DNA of 64,000 bases from CAWHJB01 sp963698715 (GTDB lineage Bacteria > Chloroflexota > Anaerolineae > Anaerolineales > UBA4823): NCBI GenBank assembly GCA_963698715.1, contig CAVORW010000001.1, positions 62,001-126,000 of the forward strand, read 5' to 3'. Below the pieces are notes generated by a model. The model saw only the letters and a list, made by a program, of their open reading frames with translations. It ran no database searches and was not told where the DNA came from. The translations under genes were made by a program, and so were the position numbers. Below, in pieces: positions 34,775 to 43,892 of the stretch; position 1 is the stretch's first letter; every line of letters begins with the position of its first letter.

Positions 34775-35659
34775 TTATTTCTCCTCCCGCTCGTCTGGTT
34801 TTCTGCTGCGGGTAAAGCGGCTGATAAAATCGAGAATGACGTTGCCGGTCTGAGGGGCCGTATAGAACGCGCGCAAGATGTTTTCCAGCCGGTCGGCGTC
34901 CAGCCGGCGGATCATGCGGCCTCCATGAACCACAGAGATAGATCCGGTTTCTTCTGATACGACCACTGCCACAGCATCACTAACTTCCGAGATACCCAGA
35001 GCGGCTCGATGTCGCAAGCCCATTTGCCGTTCGGGTGAACGAACCAGAACGCCGCTGGCTGAGAGAGGCATGACACTGGCAGCAGCGATCATTTTTGAGC
35101 CAGAAATGATGACAGCCCCATCATGCAAGGGAGTGTTGGGATAAAAGATTTGCAGCAGGAGTTCTGCGGTGACAAATGCATCCAGCTTTACCCCGGTCCG
35201 GATATATTCATCGAGCACATCCAGGCGCTGGATCACGATCAGAGCACCATGCTGGCGGTCAGAGAGACGTTTGCAAGCCGAGACGACCGCACTGATGATA
35301 TCCTGAGTTTGGGCTGCTGAACGATCGTTGCTGATCACTACGCCTGCCCGGCCCAATCTTTCCAGAGCGCGGCGTATCTCAGGTGCAAATATCACTGGAA
35401 TTGCTAGCAGCAGAGCGGGCAGAGTGGTCTGGACAAGCCAGGAGAAGGCTGGCAACACATCAAGAGAAGTTAATAACCCGATCAGAGCAATTAACAACAG
35501 GATGCCGCGCAGCAACACCATGGCCTGGGTCCCGCGCAGTAACTGAAGAATGGCAAAGAATATTACAGTTACGAGAAACAGGTCAACTATGCTGAGCCAG
35601 TTTACACGCTCAAAAATAAAGCCGATATTTGCAATCAGGCTGTTGATAAAATCGGGCAC
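34775..35659 (-). CDS. cdaA: diadenylate cyclase CdaA (DAC domain)
   Basis: A 294-residue membrane enzyme that makes c-di-AMP from two ATP. Three N-terminal helices occupy about residues 20-90 (VDLFLVTVIFFAILQLL, VLLRGILLLIALIGLLTSL and SWLVQTTLPALLLAIPVIF). The DAC catalytic motifs are present: LHDGAVIISG (DGA) and GLRHRAALGISE (RHR). Located between coaE (26 nt upstream) and the ybbR-like gene, the usual cdaA-cdaR order. Its c-di-AMP likely regulates potassium and osmotic homeostasis (family knowledge). Confidence 0.94.
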   Translation of the reverse strand: MPDFINSLIANIGFIFERVNWLSIVDLFLVTVIFFAILQLLRGTQAMVLLRGILLLIALIGLLTSLDVLPAFSWLVQTTLPALLLAIPVIFAPEIRRALERLGRAGVVISNDRSAAQTQDIISAVVSACKRLSDRQHGALIVIQRLDVLDEYIRTGVKLDAFVTAELLLQIFYPNTPLHDGAVIISGSKMIAAASVMPLSASGVLVRSPERQMGLRHRAALGISEVSDAVAVVVSEETGSISVVHGGRMIRRLDADRLENILRAFYTAPQTGNVILDFISRFTRSRKPDEREEK

Positions 35660-35685
35660 GAATCAATACTCCGGACGGGATCGGT

Positions 35686-36819
35686 TTAAACGGGTCGCAA
35701 CACGCGATCCTGGCGTAGTTGTTTGAAAAGCATCACAGTACCATTCGGCATGGATTCGCTGGCAGCTTCTTGCCAGGCCCGTGCCCCCAGACTCTGAATA
35801 TTGCGCGGGCGATAGCCTAACTGGTGCAGTGCGCCTTCCTGTCCGGTCAACTCGCGGGGTAAAAAGAGCAGAGAGATCTCGCACTGCAGTTCGCGCGACG
35901 CTCGTTCAACTTCGTTCATCAGTGCTCGCAAGCTTTTGGTCAGATCGATTTGAGTTTCGATATAGACATCATCGGTACAGGCGACCAGATTCTCAACTTT
36001 CCAGCCTACCAGGCCAACCGATTCACCATCCAATTTTAGAATTAAAAATGCTTTTTCACCAAATGCGGCCATAACATCTGAGCGGCTCAACTTACGCTTG
36101 GCGCCGGTGATATAGGTGATCAATTTGGCGATCTCACCCGCATCCTTTGGGCCAGCGCGCTGCACGGTCATTTCCCCTTTGATGGCCCTTGCAGGTGGGC
36201 TAGGAGCCGCTTCAACTACCGGGAAGAGGGATAGCCAGGCACCATTCACCTGGCGCCAGGTATTTTCAAATGAGCTGTCGTTATGAATGATCGTATTGGC
36301 AGCCGCAGTTTTTTGCTCTTGAGGCGTCTGTGCGTTGATCCGCTGGCGGGCGGTGTTCTCATCCAGGCCTCTTTTTTGTATCAAGCGGGCAAGTTGGATT
36401 TCCGGATGCGCATAGGTTACCCAAATCGAATCACAATAAGAGCGAAGGTTCGATTCGAACAGCTTGATCGCTTCGATCACGATCACGCTATGCTTCGAGC
36501 GACGAATAAGGATATCGATCGCCTGCTCGACCAGTGGGTGAACAATTTGCTCCAGCTGTTCCAGGGCGCCAGGGTCGGAAAAAACAACCCGCGCCAGGCG
36601 CGCCCGATCAATTTGTCCGTCTGGCCCTAAAAGCCAGGTTCCGAACGCAGTCAGTACCGGTTTATACCCGGGTGCGCCTTTCGCAATGGCTCGATGGCCT
36701 AAAGCATCCGCATCGATGCCATATGCGCCCAGATGCTCAAGCATCTTTCGAACTACGCTTTTGCCGGTCGCAATGTTGCCGGATAAGCCAATGATATATT
36801 TCCCTGCCCAGGCGCCCAT
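35686..36819 (-). CDS. coaE: dephospho-CoA kinase fused to a GNAT-like C-terminal domain
   Basis: A 377-residue protein. Residues 1-200 are dephospho-CoA kinase, the last step of CoA synthesis: P-loop IGLSGNIATGKSVV, then YGIDADALGHRAI and a C-terminal NTIIHNDSSFENT. After a Pro/Ala-rich linker, residues 215-377 form an acetyltransferase-like domain (MTVQRAGPKDAGEIAKLI, AFLILKLDGESVGLVGW, QLGYRP). CoaE alone is about 200 residues. The extra domain lacks an obvious acetyl-CoA loop (Q/R-x-x-G-x-G/A), so it may be non-catalytic. The ATG at 36819 has GGAGG upstream. First gene of the seven-gene operon. Confidence 0.88.
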   Translation of the reverse strand: MGAWAGKYIIGLSGNIATGKSVVRKMLEHLGAYGIDADALGHRAIAKGAPGYKPVLTAFGTWLLGPDGQIDRARLARVVFSDPGALEQLEQIVHPLVEQAIDILIRRSKHSVIVIEAIKLFESNLRSYCDSIWVTYAHPEIQLARLIQKRGLDENTARQRINAQTPQEQKTAAANTIIHNDSSFENTWRQVNGAWLSLFPVVEAAPSPPARAIKGEMTVQRAGPKDAGEIAKLITYITGAKRKLSRSDVMAAFGEKAFLILKLDGESVGLVGWKVENLVACTDDVYIETQIDLTKSLRALMNEVERASRELQCEISLLFLPRELTGQEGALHQLGYRPRNIQSLGARAWQEAASESMPNGTVMLFKQLRQDRVLRPV

Positions 36820-37146
36820 CTTGCCTCCAAACTGCTGGGAGCGCTTGCCCTTGTGGATCTTGTTCGAATGCCTGGTTTGCGCGTTGTGCTGATCTTAACC
36901 CAGGCACCTATTTGCCAATGGATGACGGCTCTCAAAGGCTGCATCTGTATCTGTCTGGAATATGAGTTTGCTCAGTGGCTGTCTCTCCAGGACAAACTCG
37001 ATCACCATATTGATTACCGGACAGGTACAAGAAGTTCATCACCATTGTAAGCGGGGCGGAGCAGAATGTCAAAGGTACTTTGAGAAAATGTAAAGTGGGC
37101 ATTCGTGTTTGCGAATGCCCACCCTGATCAACCGGTCTGTGCTCGG
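36820..37146. other. 327-nt intergenic region
   Basis: It lies between the end of the dipeptide ABC operon and coaE. It contains the operon terminator at 37095-37122 and must hold the coaE promoter, which I could not locate with confidence. Nothing else was seen. Confidence 0.5.
37095..37122 (-). terminator. terminator of the dipeptide ABC operon
   Basis: A perfect 11-bp stem (GTGGGCATTCG and complement) with a 6-nt loop lies 24 nt past the last ATPase stop on the minus strand and is followed by TTTACATTTTC. Confidence 0.65.
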
Positions 37147-38169
37147 TCAAGCCGCAGCTGAAATCACATTTTTTGGTAGAAAGTCCTCTGCATAGTGGCA
37201 GGCTACCCAATGCCCTGGGATGATTTCCCGGTATTCGGGATCCTCTGCAAAACAAATTTCTTTGGCTAGCGGGCAGCGGCTGTTGAAATTACAACCTTTA
37301 GGCGGGTTAGCCGGACTGGGGATATCACCCTGCAAGATGATGCGTTTGCGTTGTTTGGCGATCTCAGGATCAGGCAGAGGAACGGCGGACATCAACGCCT
37401 GGGTGTAGGGATGCAGCGGTCGCAGATAGATCTCATCTCTGTCGGCCAATTCCATGATTTTGCCCAGGTACATGACTGCCATGCGGTTGCTGATATGCCG
37501 CACCATGCTCAGGTCGTGGGCGATAAACAGATAAGTCAAACCCAGGCGAGCCTGGAGCTCTTCGAGCAGATTGACAACCTGGGCCTGAATGGAAACATCT
37601 AGCGAAGAAATCGGTTCGTCGCAAATAATCAGGTCCGGATTCACAGCCAGGGCGCGAGCAATGCCAATCCGCTGGCGCTGCCCGCCGGAGAACTCGTGCG
37701 GATATCGGTTGACGAAATCCGGATTCAAGCCAACCATGTTCAACAATTCCTCAATCCGATTGTGTTTTTCTTTGCCACTTCCATAGTTGTGTACATCCAG
37801 AGGTGCAGAAATGATCGAGCCAACGGTCATACGCGGATTGAGCGAGGCATAGGGATCTTGAAAGATCATCTGCATTCGCCGGCGCGAATGGCGCAGTTCT
37901 GTCTCGTTGAGCGAGGTGAGATCAATGCCGCTGATCAGTACCTGTCCAGAAGTGGGCTCATACAGGCGCAAGATGGTTCGCCCGACGGTTGTTTTTCCAC
38001 AGCCTGTTTCACCGACCAGGCCAAGGGTCTCACCCTGATAGATGTCAAAGCTGACATCATCCACAGCTTTGATATCCCCAGCATGCCGCTGAAATATGCC
38101 TCCCTGCAAGATGGGGAAGTATTTTTTAAGATGGCGAACCTCGACGAGTTTATTGGTTGTCCCAGCCAT
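37147..38169 (-). CDS. dipeptide/oligopeptide ABC transporter ATPase, DppF/OppF type
   Basis: A 340-residue ATPase. Walker A is VGETGCGKTT, the signature is FSGGQRQRIGIARALA, Walker B is LIICDEPISSLD and the switch is IAHDLSMV. The C-terminal extension (PKGCNFNSRCPLAKEICF) carries the cysteine cluster found in Opp/Dpp ATPases, where it can bind an Fe-S cluster. The ATG at 38169 shares a base with the preceding stop (TGATG) and has GGAGG upstream inside the dppD-like gene, so the two are coupled. It is the last gene of the operon. Confidence 0.92.
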   Translation of the reverse strand: MAGTTNKLVEVRHLKKYFPILQGGIFQRHAGDIKAVDDVSFDIYQGETLGLVGETGCGKTTVGRTILRLYEPTSGQVLISGIDLTSLNETELRHSRRRMQMIFQDPYASLNPRMTVGSIISAPLDVHNYGSGKEKHNRIEELLNMVGLNPDFVNRYPHEFSGGQRQRIGIARALAVNPDLIICDEPISSLDVSIQAQVVNLLEELQARLGLTYLFIAHDLSMVRHISNRMAVMYLGKIMELADRDEIYLRPLHPYTQALMSAVPLPDPEIAKQRKRIILQGDIPSPANPPKGCNFNSRCPLAKEICFAEDPEYREIIPGHWVACHYAEDFLPKNVISAAA

Positions 38170-39161
38170 CAAGATTTTCCTCCCGCGATTTCGCTCCAGC
38201 GCCAGCAGGCGACGAAGTGATCCTCCTTATCTGCCGGTTCTAGCCCTTGCAATTCTTCCAGGCAGCGATCACGCCGGAAGGTGCAGCGAGCCGCAAAAGG
38301 GCAGCCCGGTGGCAGCGCTACCAGATCTGGGGGCAAGCCAGGGATGGCAACCAGCTTTGTTCCAGGAGCTTCGTCCAGGCGGGGCAGGGAGCCCAATAGT
38401 CCAATCGTATATGGGTGGCGCGGATTTTTGTAAATGTCTTCGACCAGGCCGCGTTCGACAATCCGCCCGGCATACATTACATTTATTTTATTGGCCAGTT
38501 CTGCCACCACCCCCAGGTCGTGGGTGATCCACATGATCGCCATCCCGAGATTCTCCTGCAGCCGGTTTACCAGATCAACGATCTGGGCCTGAATGGTCAC
38601 ATCCAGCGCAGTAGTCGGTTCATCAGCGATCAGCAGCTTGGGCTCGCAGGATAAAGCCATTGCGATCATCGCCCGTTGGCGCATCCCTCCCGAGAACTGG
38701 TGCGGGTAGTCGTTCAGGCGTTTGCTGGCTGCGGGAATTCCCACCAGGGTAAGCAGCTCGCCGGCCCGCAAGCGGGCGTCATTTTTAGTCATATTCTTAT
38801 GGACCATCAAGGCTTCCATAATCTGATACCCGACAGTGTAAACCGGATTCAGGGAGGACATTGGATCCTGAAAGACCATCGCGATATCCTGGCCCCGTAC
38901 GTGACGGATTTCGGAATCGCTGAGTTTTAAGAGGTCCCGACCATCGAATATGATTTCACCGCTTTCGATTTTGCCAGGCGGGTCAGGTATGAGGCGCATA
39001 ATGGAAAGAGCATGAACGCTTTTCCCACAGCCGCTTTCTCCTACTACCCCGAGTGTTTCCCCGGCCTGCATGTCATAGGAAACACCATTGACAGCGTGCA
39101 CAACGCCGTCATCCGTGTAAAAACGGGTCTGTAAGTCGCTTATCTTCAGCAATGGTTCCAT
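38169..39161 (-). CDS. dipeptide/oligopeptide ABC transporter ATPase, DppD/OppD type
   Basis: A 330-residue ATPase. Walker A is VGESGCGKSV, the signature is FSGGMRQRAMIAMALS, Walker B is LLIADEPTTALD and the switch is ITHDLGVV. The C-terminal LPPGCPFAARCTFRRDRC again has the Cys-rich oligopeptide-type motif. It pairs with the next gene product to energise the importer. It lies 72 nt after the dppC-like gene. Confidence 0.92.
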   Translation of the reverse strand: MEPLLKISDLQTRFYTDDGVVHAVNGVSYDMQAGETLGVVGESGCGKSVHALSIMRLIPDPPGKIESGEIIFDGRDLLKLSDSEIRHVRGQDIAMVFQDPMSSLNPVYTVGYQIMEALMVHKNMTKNDARLRAGELLTLVGIPAASKRLNDYPHQFSGGMRQRAMIAMALSCEPKLLIADEPTTALDVTIQAQIVDLVNRLQENLGMAIMWITHDLGVVAELANKINVMYAGRIVERGLVEDIYKNPRHPYTIGLLGSLPRLDEAPGTKLVAIPGLPPDLVALPPGCPFAARCTFRRDRCLEELQGLEPADKEDHFVACWRWSEIAGGKS

Positions 39162-39233
39162 TGTATTCCTGACTTGATATTCGCGTTGTTAATTTTAATA
39201 ACATAGGGTCGTGGGCGACCTCTTAAATGTCTT

Positions 39234-40466
39234 TCAGATGCGCAATTTGGGGTCCAGAGCATCGCGCAGACCATCGCCCAGCAAGTTGAAACCTATAACG
39301 CTCAAGATGATAGCTAGGCCAGGGAAAATAACTGCCCACCAGGCACCGCTGGTAAGGAAACGGTAGCTGTCGCCCAGCATCGCTCCCCATTCGGGTTCCG
39401 GCGGAATAGCGCCTAATCCAAGAAAGCCTAACGCAGCGGCCGAAAGGATCGCGTTAGCCAGGCCCATTGTGGTTTGCACGATAATCGGCGACAGGATGTT
39501 CGGGGTAATATGCCGGAACAGGATTCTGCCATGGCCTTCGCCCACGGATTGAGCCGCCAGGACATATTCTTTTTGGATGACCGAAAGCACCGCTGAGCGT
39601 GTCAGGCGAGCATAAACCGGGATGCCGACCACGCCGATCGCGATCATGCCTTTTTCGAGACCAGGCCCCAGGAACGCGACAATCGCAATGGCAAGCAGAT
39701 AGCCCGGGAAGGACAGGGTAATATCCATCACCCGCATGATGATGGCAGAGAAAAGTGATCCACCCAGATCCTGTGAAAGGATCCCGCCAGCCAGCGCGCC
39801 CAGCGCGCCGCAGATCAAGGCGACATAAGGATTAACCAGCAGGGCCAGACCACCACTGGCAAGCAGGCCGGAGCCTGCAAACAGACCCAAACGAGCGCCG
39901 GGACGGTCAGAGAGCAATTTGTTGAAGCGGACTGAGCTTAATCCCAGCAGGGCGAACAGGGCCATCTGCAGCCACTGCCCGGCAATCCAGGCAGACAGCG
40001 CACCCAGCAGCAAGCCGATTATAAATTTAAGGAAGTAGCGCTCCGTAGTTGTAACCTGCATGCTTTCGTAAAAACCTGCCAGCAAACCCAGAATGCCTCC
40101 GACCGACAAGGAAATGCCAACCGCGACCAGGCCAACCTGCAAAGAATTCCAGCCGCCATGGATCACACGGGTGAAGATGTCCCGGCCTAACTTATCGGTT
40201 CCGAATGGATGGATGGACTCAATTTCGGCAGTTGGAAACAGGTTGGGCGGCTTGAGCTTCAAAGCATAGTTCAGATCCGTTTTGGGATTGTATGGCCAGA
40301 AGAAATGGGCCAAAACTGTAGTAAGGATAAATAATGTAACGACCACCATCCCAAGCCGGGCGGTATTGCTGGAAATCAATCGCAGCCAGGCGTCACCCCA
40401 CAGTGAGCGGTGCTCGCGGACTGCAAAATCGGTTACGTTAAGGTCATCAGGAGCGATTTCTGTCAT
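39234..40466 (-). CDS. peptide ABC transporter permease, DppC type, with a membrane insertion
   Basis: A 410-residue permease; DppC proteins are usually about 290-300. The N-terminal part is normal: PFGTDKLGRDIFTRVIHGGW and LSVGGILGLLAGFYES. After that, roughly 100 extra residues (about 150-250) with several hydrophobic helices (FIIGLLLGALSAWIAGQWL, ALICGALGALAGGIL) interrupt the usual GYYGG-to-MR-D segment, which then resumes at AIIMRVMDITLSFPGYLLAI. The EAA loop LAAQSVGEGHGRILFRHI and the end GDGLRDALDPKL are normal. The ATG at 40466 is preferred to upstream in-frame codons that overlap dppB. Confidence 0.88.
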   Translation of the reverse strand: MTEIAPDDLNVTDFAVREHRSLWGDAWLRLISSNTARLGMVVVTLFILTTVLAHFFWPYNPKTDLNYALKLKPPNLFPTAEIESIHPFGTDKLGRDIFTRVIHGGWNSLQVGLVAVGISLSVGGILGLLAGFYESMQVTTTERYFLKFIIGLLLGALSAWIAGQWLQMALFALLGLSSVRFNKLLSDRPGARLGLFAGSGLLASGGLALLVNPYVALICGALGALAGGILSQDLGGSLFSAIIMRVMDITLSFPGYLLAIAIVAFLGPGLEKGMIAIGVVGIPVYARLTRSAVLSVIQKEYVLAAQSVGEGHGRILFRHITPNILSPIIVQTTMGLANAILSAAALGFLGLGAIPPEPEWGAMLGDSYRFLTSGAWWAVIFPGLAIILSVIGFNLLGDGLRDALDPKLRI

Positions 40467-40473
40467 GGTTGCC

Positions 40474-41526
40474 TCAATCGTAGCGAATCCGGGGGTCCAG
40501 AAACGCATAAGATACATCGACAAGCATATTGAAGAACACAAAAATGACGGCAATCAGCAGCGTTCCGCCCTGCACGATCGGGTAATCGCGGCCCAAAATG
40601 GCATCATAGACCCATTTGCCGATCCCGGGCCAGGAGAAGATTGTTTCAGTCAGCACCGCCCCAGCCAGCAGGCTGCCGGTCTGCAGGCCGATGATCGTGA
40701 TGACCGGCAGGAAAGCGTTCTTGAGGGCGTGGCGGAATAGAACCACACGCTCCACCAGGCCTTTGGCGTGGGCGGTGCGAATGTAATCTTCCTGCATCAC
40801 ATCCAGCATGCTGGAGCGGGTCATGCGGGCGATGATCGCCATCGGGATGGTTGCTAGAGCAACGGCTGGCATGGCAATATGCTCCAGCGCATCAATAAAC
40901 CCAGGGATATTGGCGGTCAGCAGGCTGTCAACCAGCAGCAAGCCGGTTATATCCGTGATTTCAATTCCGGTGCTGAGGCGACCTCCAGTTGGCAGCCATT
41001 GTAGGAAAACCCCAAACAGCATGATTTCCATCAGGCCCAACCAGAAGATTGGCATCGATACACCGATCAGCGACCCCACCATACTGAAGCTGTCCAGGGC
41101 TGTATTGCGGCGGGCCGCTGAAGCGATCCCAACCGGGACCCCGATCAGCACAGCAATCAGCATCGACAACACAGCCAGCTCCACAGTGGCTGGGAAGCGC
41201 AGGGCCAGCGTTTCGGCTACCGGTATACGGCGATGAATTGAATTGCCCAGGTCAAGTTGGAAGAGACGTCCCAGGTAGCGAAAATACTGACTGTCTACAA
41301 ACCCACCAAAATCGCCCTGGCGCAGGGCTTCCAGATCCAGGAAAAGCGGACGGTTTAGACCGAGTTGTTCCCGAATGCGTTCAACGTTGTCTTGGGAGGC
41401 ATGCTCGCCCAGCATGGCAACCGCTGGGTCGCCGGGGACCAGGCGTTGGAACATGAAGATCACAAAAGTGACCCCGATCAGAGTGGGGATCACAGATATC
41501 AGACGACGGATAAGGTATCTGGTCAC
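40474..41526 (-). CDS. peptide ABC transporter permease, DppB type
   Basis: A 350-residue permease with six helices starting YLIRRLISVIPTLIGVTFV. The N-terminal extracytoplasmic loop and the EAA loop (IRTAHAKGLVERVVLFRHALKNAFLPVIT) are complete, and the usual end DPRIRYD is present. It lies 7 nt before the dppC-like start and after the GC-rich hairpin at 41553-41577. Confidence 0.92.
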   Translation of the reverse strand: MTRYLIRRLISVIPTLIGVTFVIFMFQRLVPGDPAVAMLGEHASQDNVERIREQLGLNRPLFLDLEALRQGDFGGFVDSQYFRYLGRLFQLDLGNSIHRRIPVAETLALRFPATVELAVLSMLIAVLIGVPVGIASAARRNTALDSFSMVGSLIGVSMPIFWLGLMEIMLFGVFLQWLPTGGRLSTGIEITDITGLLLVDSLLTANIPGFIDALEHIAMPAVALATIPMAIIARMTRSSMLDVMQEDYIRTAHAKGLVERVVLFRHALKNAFLPVITIIGLQTGSLLAGAVLTETIFSWPGIGKWVYDAILGRDYPIVQGGTLLIAVIFVFFNMLVDVSYAFLDPRIRYD

Positions 41527-41552
41527 GGCCAGCCTCCCGTGTTAGTGAAGAA

Positions 41553-41577
41553 GGGGGGCGGATAATCTCCGCCCCCC
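41553..41577 (-). promoter_or_regulatory. GC-rich hairpin between peptide-binding protein and permease genes
   Basis: A perfect 10-bp stem (GGGGGGCGGA and TCCGCCCCCC) with a 5-nt loop lies 49 nt after the binding-protein stop and 26 nt before the permease start. On the minus strand only CTTCTTC follows, so read-through is expected. It mirrors the hairpin at 8755-8780. Confidence 0.6.
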
Positions 41578-41626
41578 AACATGATTGGGTATGATCGAAT
41601 ACCTCAAGGGTATTCGCTTCTGAAGT

Positions 41627-43351
41627 TTATGGTGCAATCTCAACAAACTCGTAGTAGTCGGCACCGACTGGCTGCGGGATATACCCGCTGACTTTCGAGG
41701 AGAAGATCAGCGGTGTATTGTTGTGAGCTACCCATACGCGGGTGACATCGTCGTGCATCATCTGTTCAGCTTGCTGGTACATCGGCTCGCGCACGTCCTG
41801 ACCTGGAGTAGTTTGAGCGTCCAACAGAACGTCGACCAGTTCAGGATTCATATACCAGCCTTCCCGCTGGATCGGCTCTGTGCCGCCGCAGAAGAAATAG
41901 CAGATGAAGTTGTCGGGGTCGCCATTGTCACCGCCCCAGCCGAGCTGGTACAGGCCAACGAGGCGGCCTTCTCGGCGAGCGCCAAGGTAAGTGGCCCAAT
42001 CGCCTTCCAGATAGAGCTCGGCATTAATGCCAGCATTGGCCAGGTCGGCACCCATGGCCTCGCCGATCTCTTTCGGGCTCGGGTAGTAGAAGCGGGTCAC
42101 GGGCATGTAGTAAAGCCGCAGCGGGAGTTTGTCGCCTGCTGCGAAGACCACGTTACCGTCAGCATCGAGGATATCTTCGGCAACGGTCACTTCGCTGAGC
42201 CCATCCGGGAAGCCAGCCTCAGTTAGAAGCTGCTTGGAGAGCTCAGGATCGTATGTCCAGTCTGTGATCGCATCGTTGTGGCCCCACACCAGCGGAGGCA
42301 GGAAGTTCTTGGCTACCTGGCCATACTTGCCGTAGAAGTTTTCGACCAGGGCCTCGCGGTTGATGGCATGCGCCACGGCTTCGCGGACGCGGATATCCTG
42401 GAACTCAACCAGCCTGTAGTTGAAGGCCAGGTAGCCGGTATTGAGCGCCGGACGGGTCATGATAGCCAGATTAGGATCGCTCTCCGCCGCGGCCAGGTCT
42501 TCGACAACTGCTTGTTCCAGACCATGGATGTCGCCGGCCTTGAGGGCCAGGAAGCGAGCTGAGTCATCGGGGATTACCCGCCAGATGATCTGATCAATAG
42601 TGGGGGCACCACCCCAATATTCTGTATTGGCTTCCACGGTGATGCGGTCGCCCTCTACCCATTCCACAAACTTGAACGGGCCAGTGCCGACACAGCCGAC
42701 TGCTGGAGTGCCATAGTCTTCGCCGGCTTTTTCGATCGCGGCCGGGCTGGAAATGGCGAAGATATCCATCGCCAAATTGGCCAGGAAAGGCGCCTGAGGT
42801 GCATTCAGTGTGAATTTAACGGTGTAATCACCCTGCTTTTCGACGCTGCTGATGATACTGGCATCATCGAACCCACCAAATTGGGCTTCGTAATACTCAA
42901 ACACCTGGCTTTCAAAGTGATATGGATTGTCGGTGAAGCGCCAGCGCTCGAAGTTGAAAACGACTGCATCGGCATTGAAATCGGTGCCATCGTGGAATTT
43001 AACGCCCTGCCGTAGTTCGCAGGTCCATTCGGTGCCGTCTTCATTGGGTGTGCAGCTTGTTGCCAGGGCCGGGACCGGCGAGGTCGAGCCTTGCTCGTAT
43101 TGGTAGAGCGGCTCCAGTACCTGACCGGTCACGCGGAAGCTCTCGCCGTCAGTGACGATCGCCGGATCCAATTGGACAGAGTCACCGCCACGCCCGAAGA
43201 TGAAGGTGGTGGCTGCCATAGCCGGTGCTTCGGTCATTGCAGGCGCTTCGGTAGCTGCCGGTTCTGCAGTTGCGGCGGGCGCACAAGCGCTCAGGATCGC
43301 TCCTAAGAGCAAGATTAGTACGCCTAGAATATTAAAAGTCTTGCGGCTCAT
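41627..43351 (-). CDS. peptide/nickel ABC transporter substrate-binding lipoprotein (family 5)
   Basis: A 574-residue binding protein. The signal has the lipobox LSAC at about residues 22-25, then an Ala/Thr/Glu/Pro repeat linker (AATEAPAMTEAP), then the family-5 fold: SVQLDPAIVTDGES, WTCELRQGVKFHDGTDF, GTGPFKFVEWVEGD and AHAINREALVENFY. It binds di- or oligopeptides (or another ligand of this family) outside the cell. The ATG at 43351 has GGAGGAG upstream; the longer frame is unlikely. First gene of the operon with B, C, D and F downstream. Confidence 0.92.
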   Translation of the reverse strand: MSRKTFNILGVLILLLGAILSACAPAATAEPAATEAPAMTEAPAMAATTFIFGRGGDSVQLDPAIVTDGESFRVTGQVLEPLYQYEQGSTSPVPALATSCTPNEDGTEWTCELRQGVKFHDGTDFNADAVVFNFERWRFTDNPYHFESQVFEYYEAQFGGFDDASIISSVEKQGDYTVKFTLNAPQAPFLANLAMDIFAISSPAAIEKAGEDYGTPAVGCVGTGPFKFVEWVEGDRITVEANTEYWGGAPTIDQIIWRVIPDDSARFLALKAGDIHGLEQAVVEDLAAAESDPNLAIMTRPALNTGYLAFNYRLVEFQDIRVREAVAHAINREALVENFYGKYGQVAKNFLPPLVWGHNDAITDWTYDPELSKQLLTEAGFPDGLSEVTVAEDILDADGNVVFAAGDKLPLRLYYMPVTRFYYPSPKEIGEAMGADLANAGINAELYLEGDWATYLGARREGRLVGLYQLGWGGDNGDPDNFICYFFCGGTEPIQREGWYMNPELVDVLLDAQTTPGQDVREPMYQQAEQMMHDDVTRVWVAHNNTPLIFSSKVSGYIPQPVGADYYEFVEIAP

Positions 43352-43892
43352 TCTTTCTCCTCCTACATTCAAAATCAAATTTAGTTTTACTGAACGATCT
43401 GGGGATTACAGTTATCTGCTGGGGACGCTTACCTCCTTCCGAAATCCACTTCGGGTTAAATGTAGAGACTGTTGGTTGGCCGGGGAGAAATCAAGCGTTT
43501 CTGGATTGGCCGGCTTGCTCAGAGCTTAAGCCTGCTGTGGGAATTGTGAGTACTATTTTACCCGGTTTCAGCAGGCCGCAATACCCATTATACGTGAGGA
43601 ATTTACCTTGTCAACTGACTTTCGAGATTTGTGACCGCTCGTTTCACCCTCAATTTCAGCCTTTGGCACTCTTAAAAGGCGTAATTTGTCGGGTGGTACA
43701 TATGACACCTGACACTATACCGCGATCAATGAGAAGGTATAATCTAATTGTAACGTACTGGTCCGGTCTACGGAAGTTCGTTGGTATAGTTGTCTGTTGG
43801 AATTTCTGCGGTTAATTCCCTGTTTATGAACTGAGAACAGAGATTCCGAAACTGCCTGGCAAGATAGAGACAGTGTTAACAGGAGGTACAGT
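43352..43892. other. 541-nt intergenic region
   Basis: Divergent region between the binding-protein gene and the small Cys/His protein. A lone TATAAT is present at 43738-43743 on the plus strand without a good -35. No gene or hairpin was recognised. Confidence 0.45.

Noticed and set aside
36853..37050. 65-codon plus-strand frame
   Set aside because: No ribosome binding site; in the intergenic region before the peptide ABC operon end.
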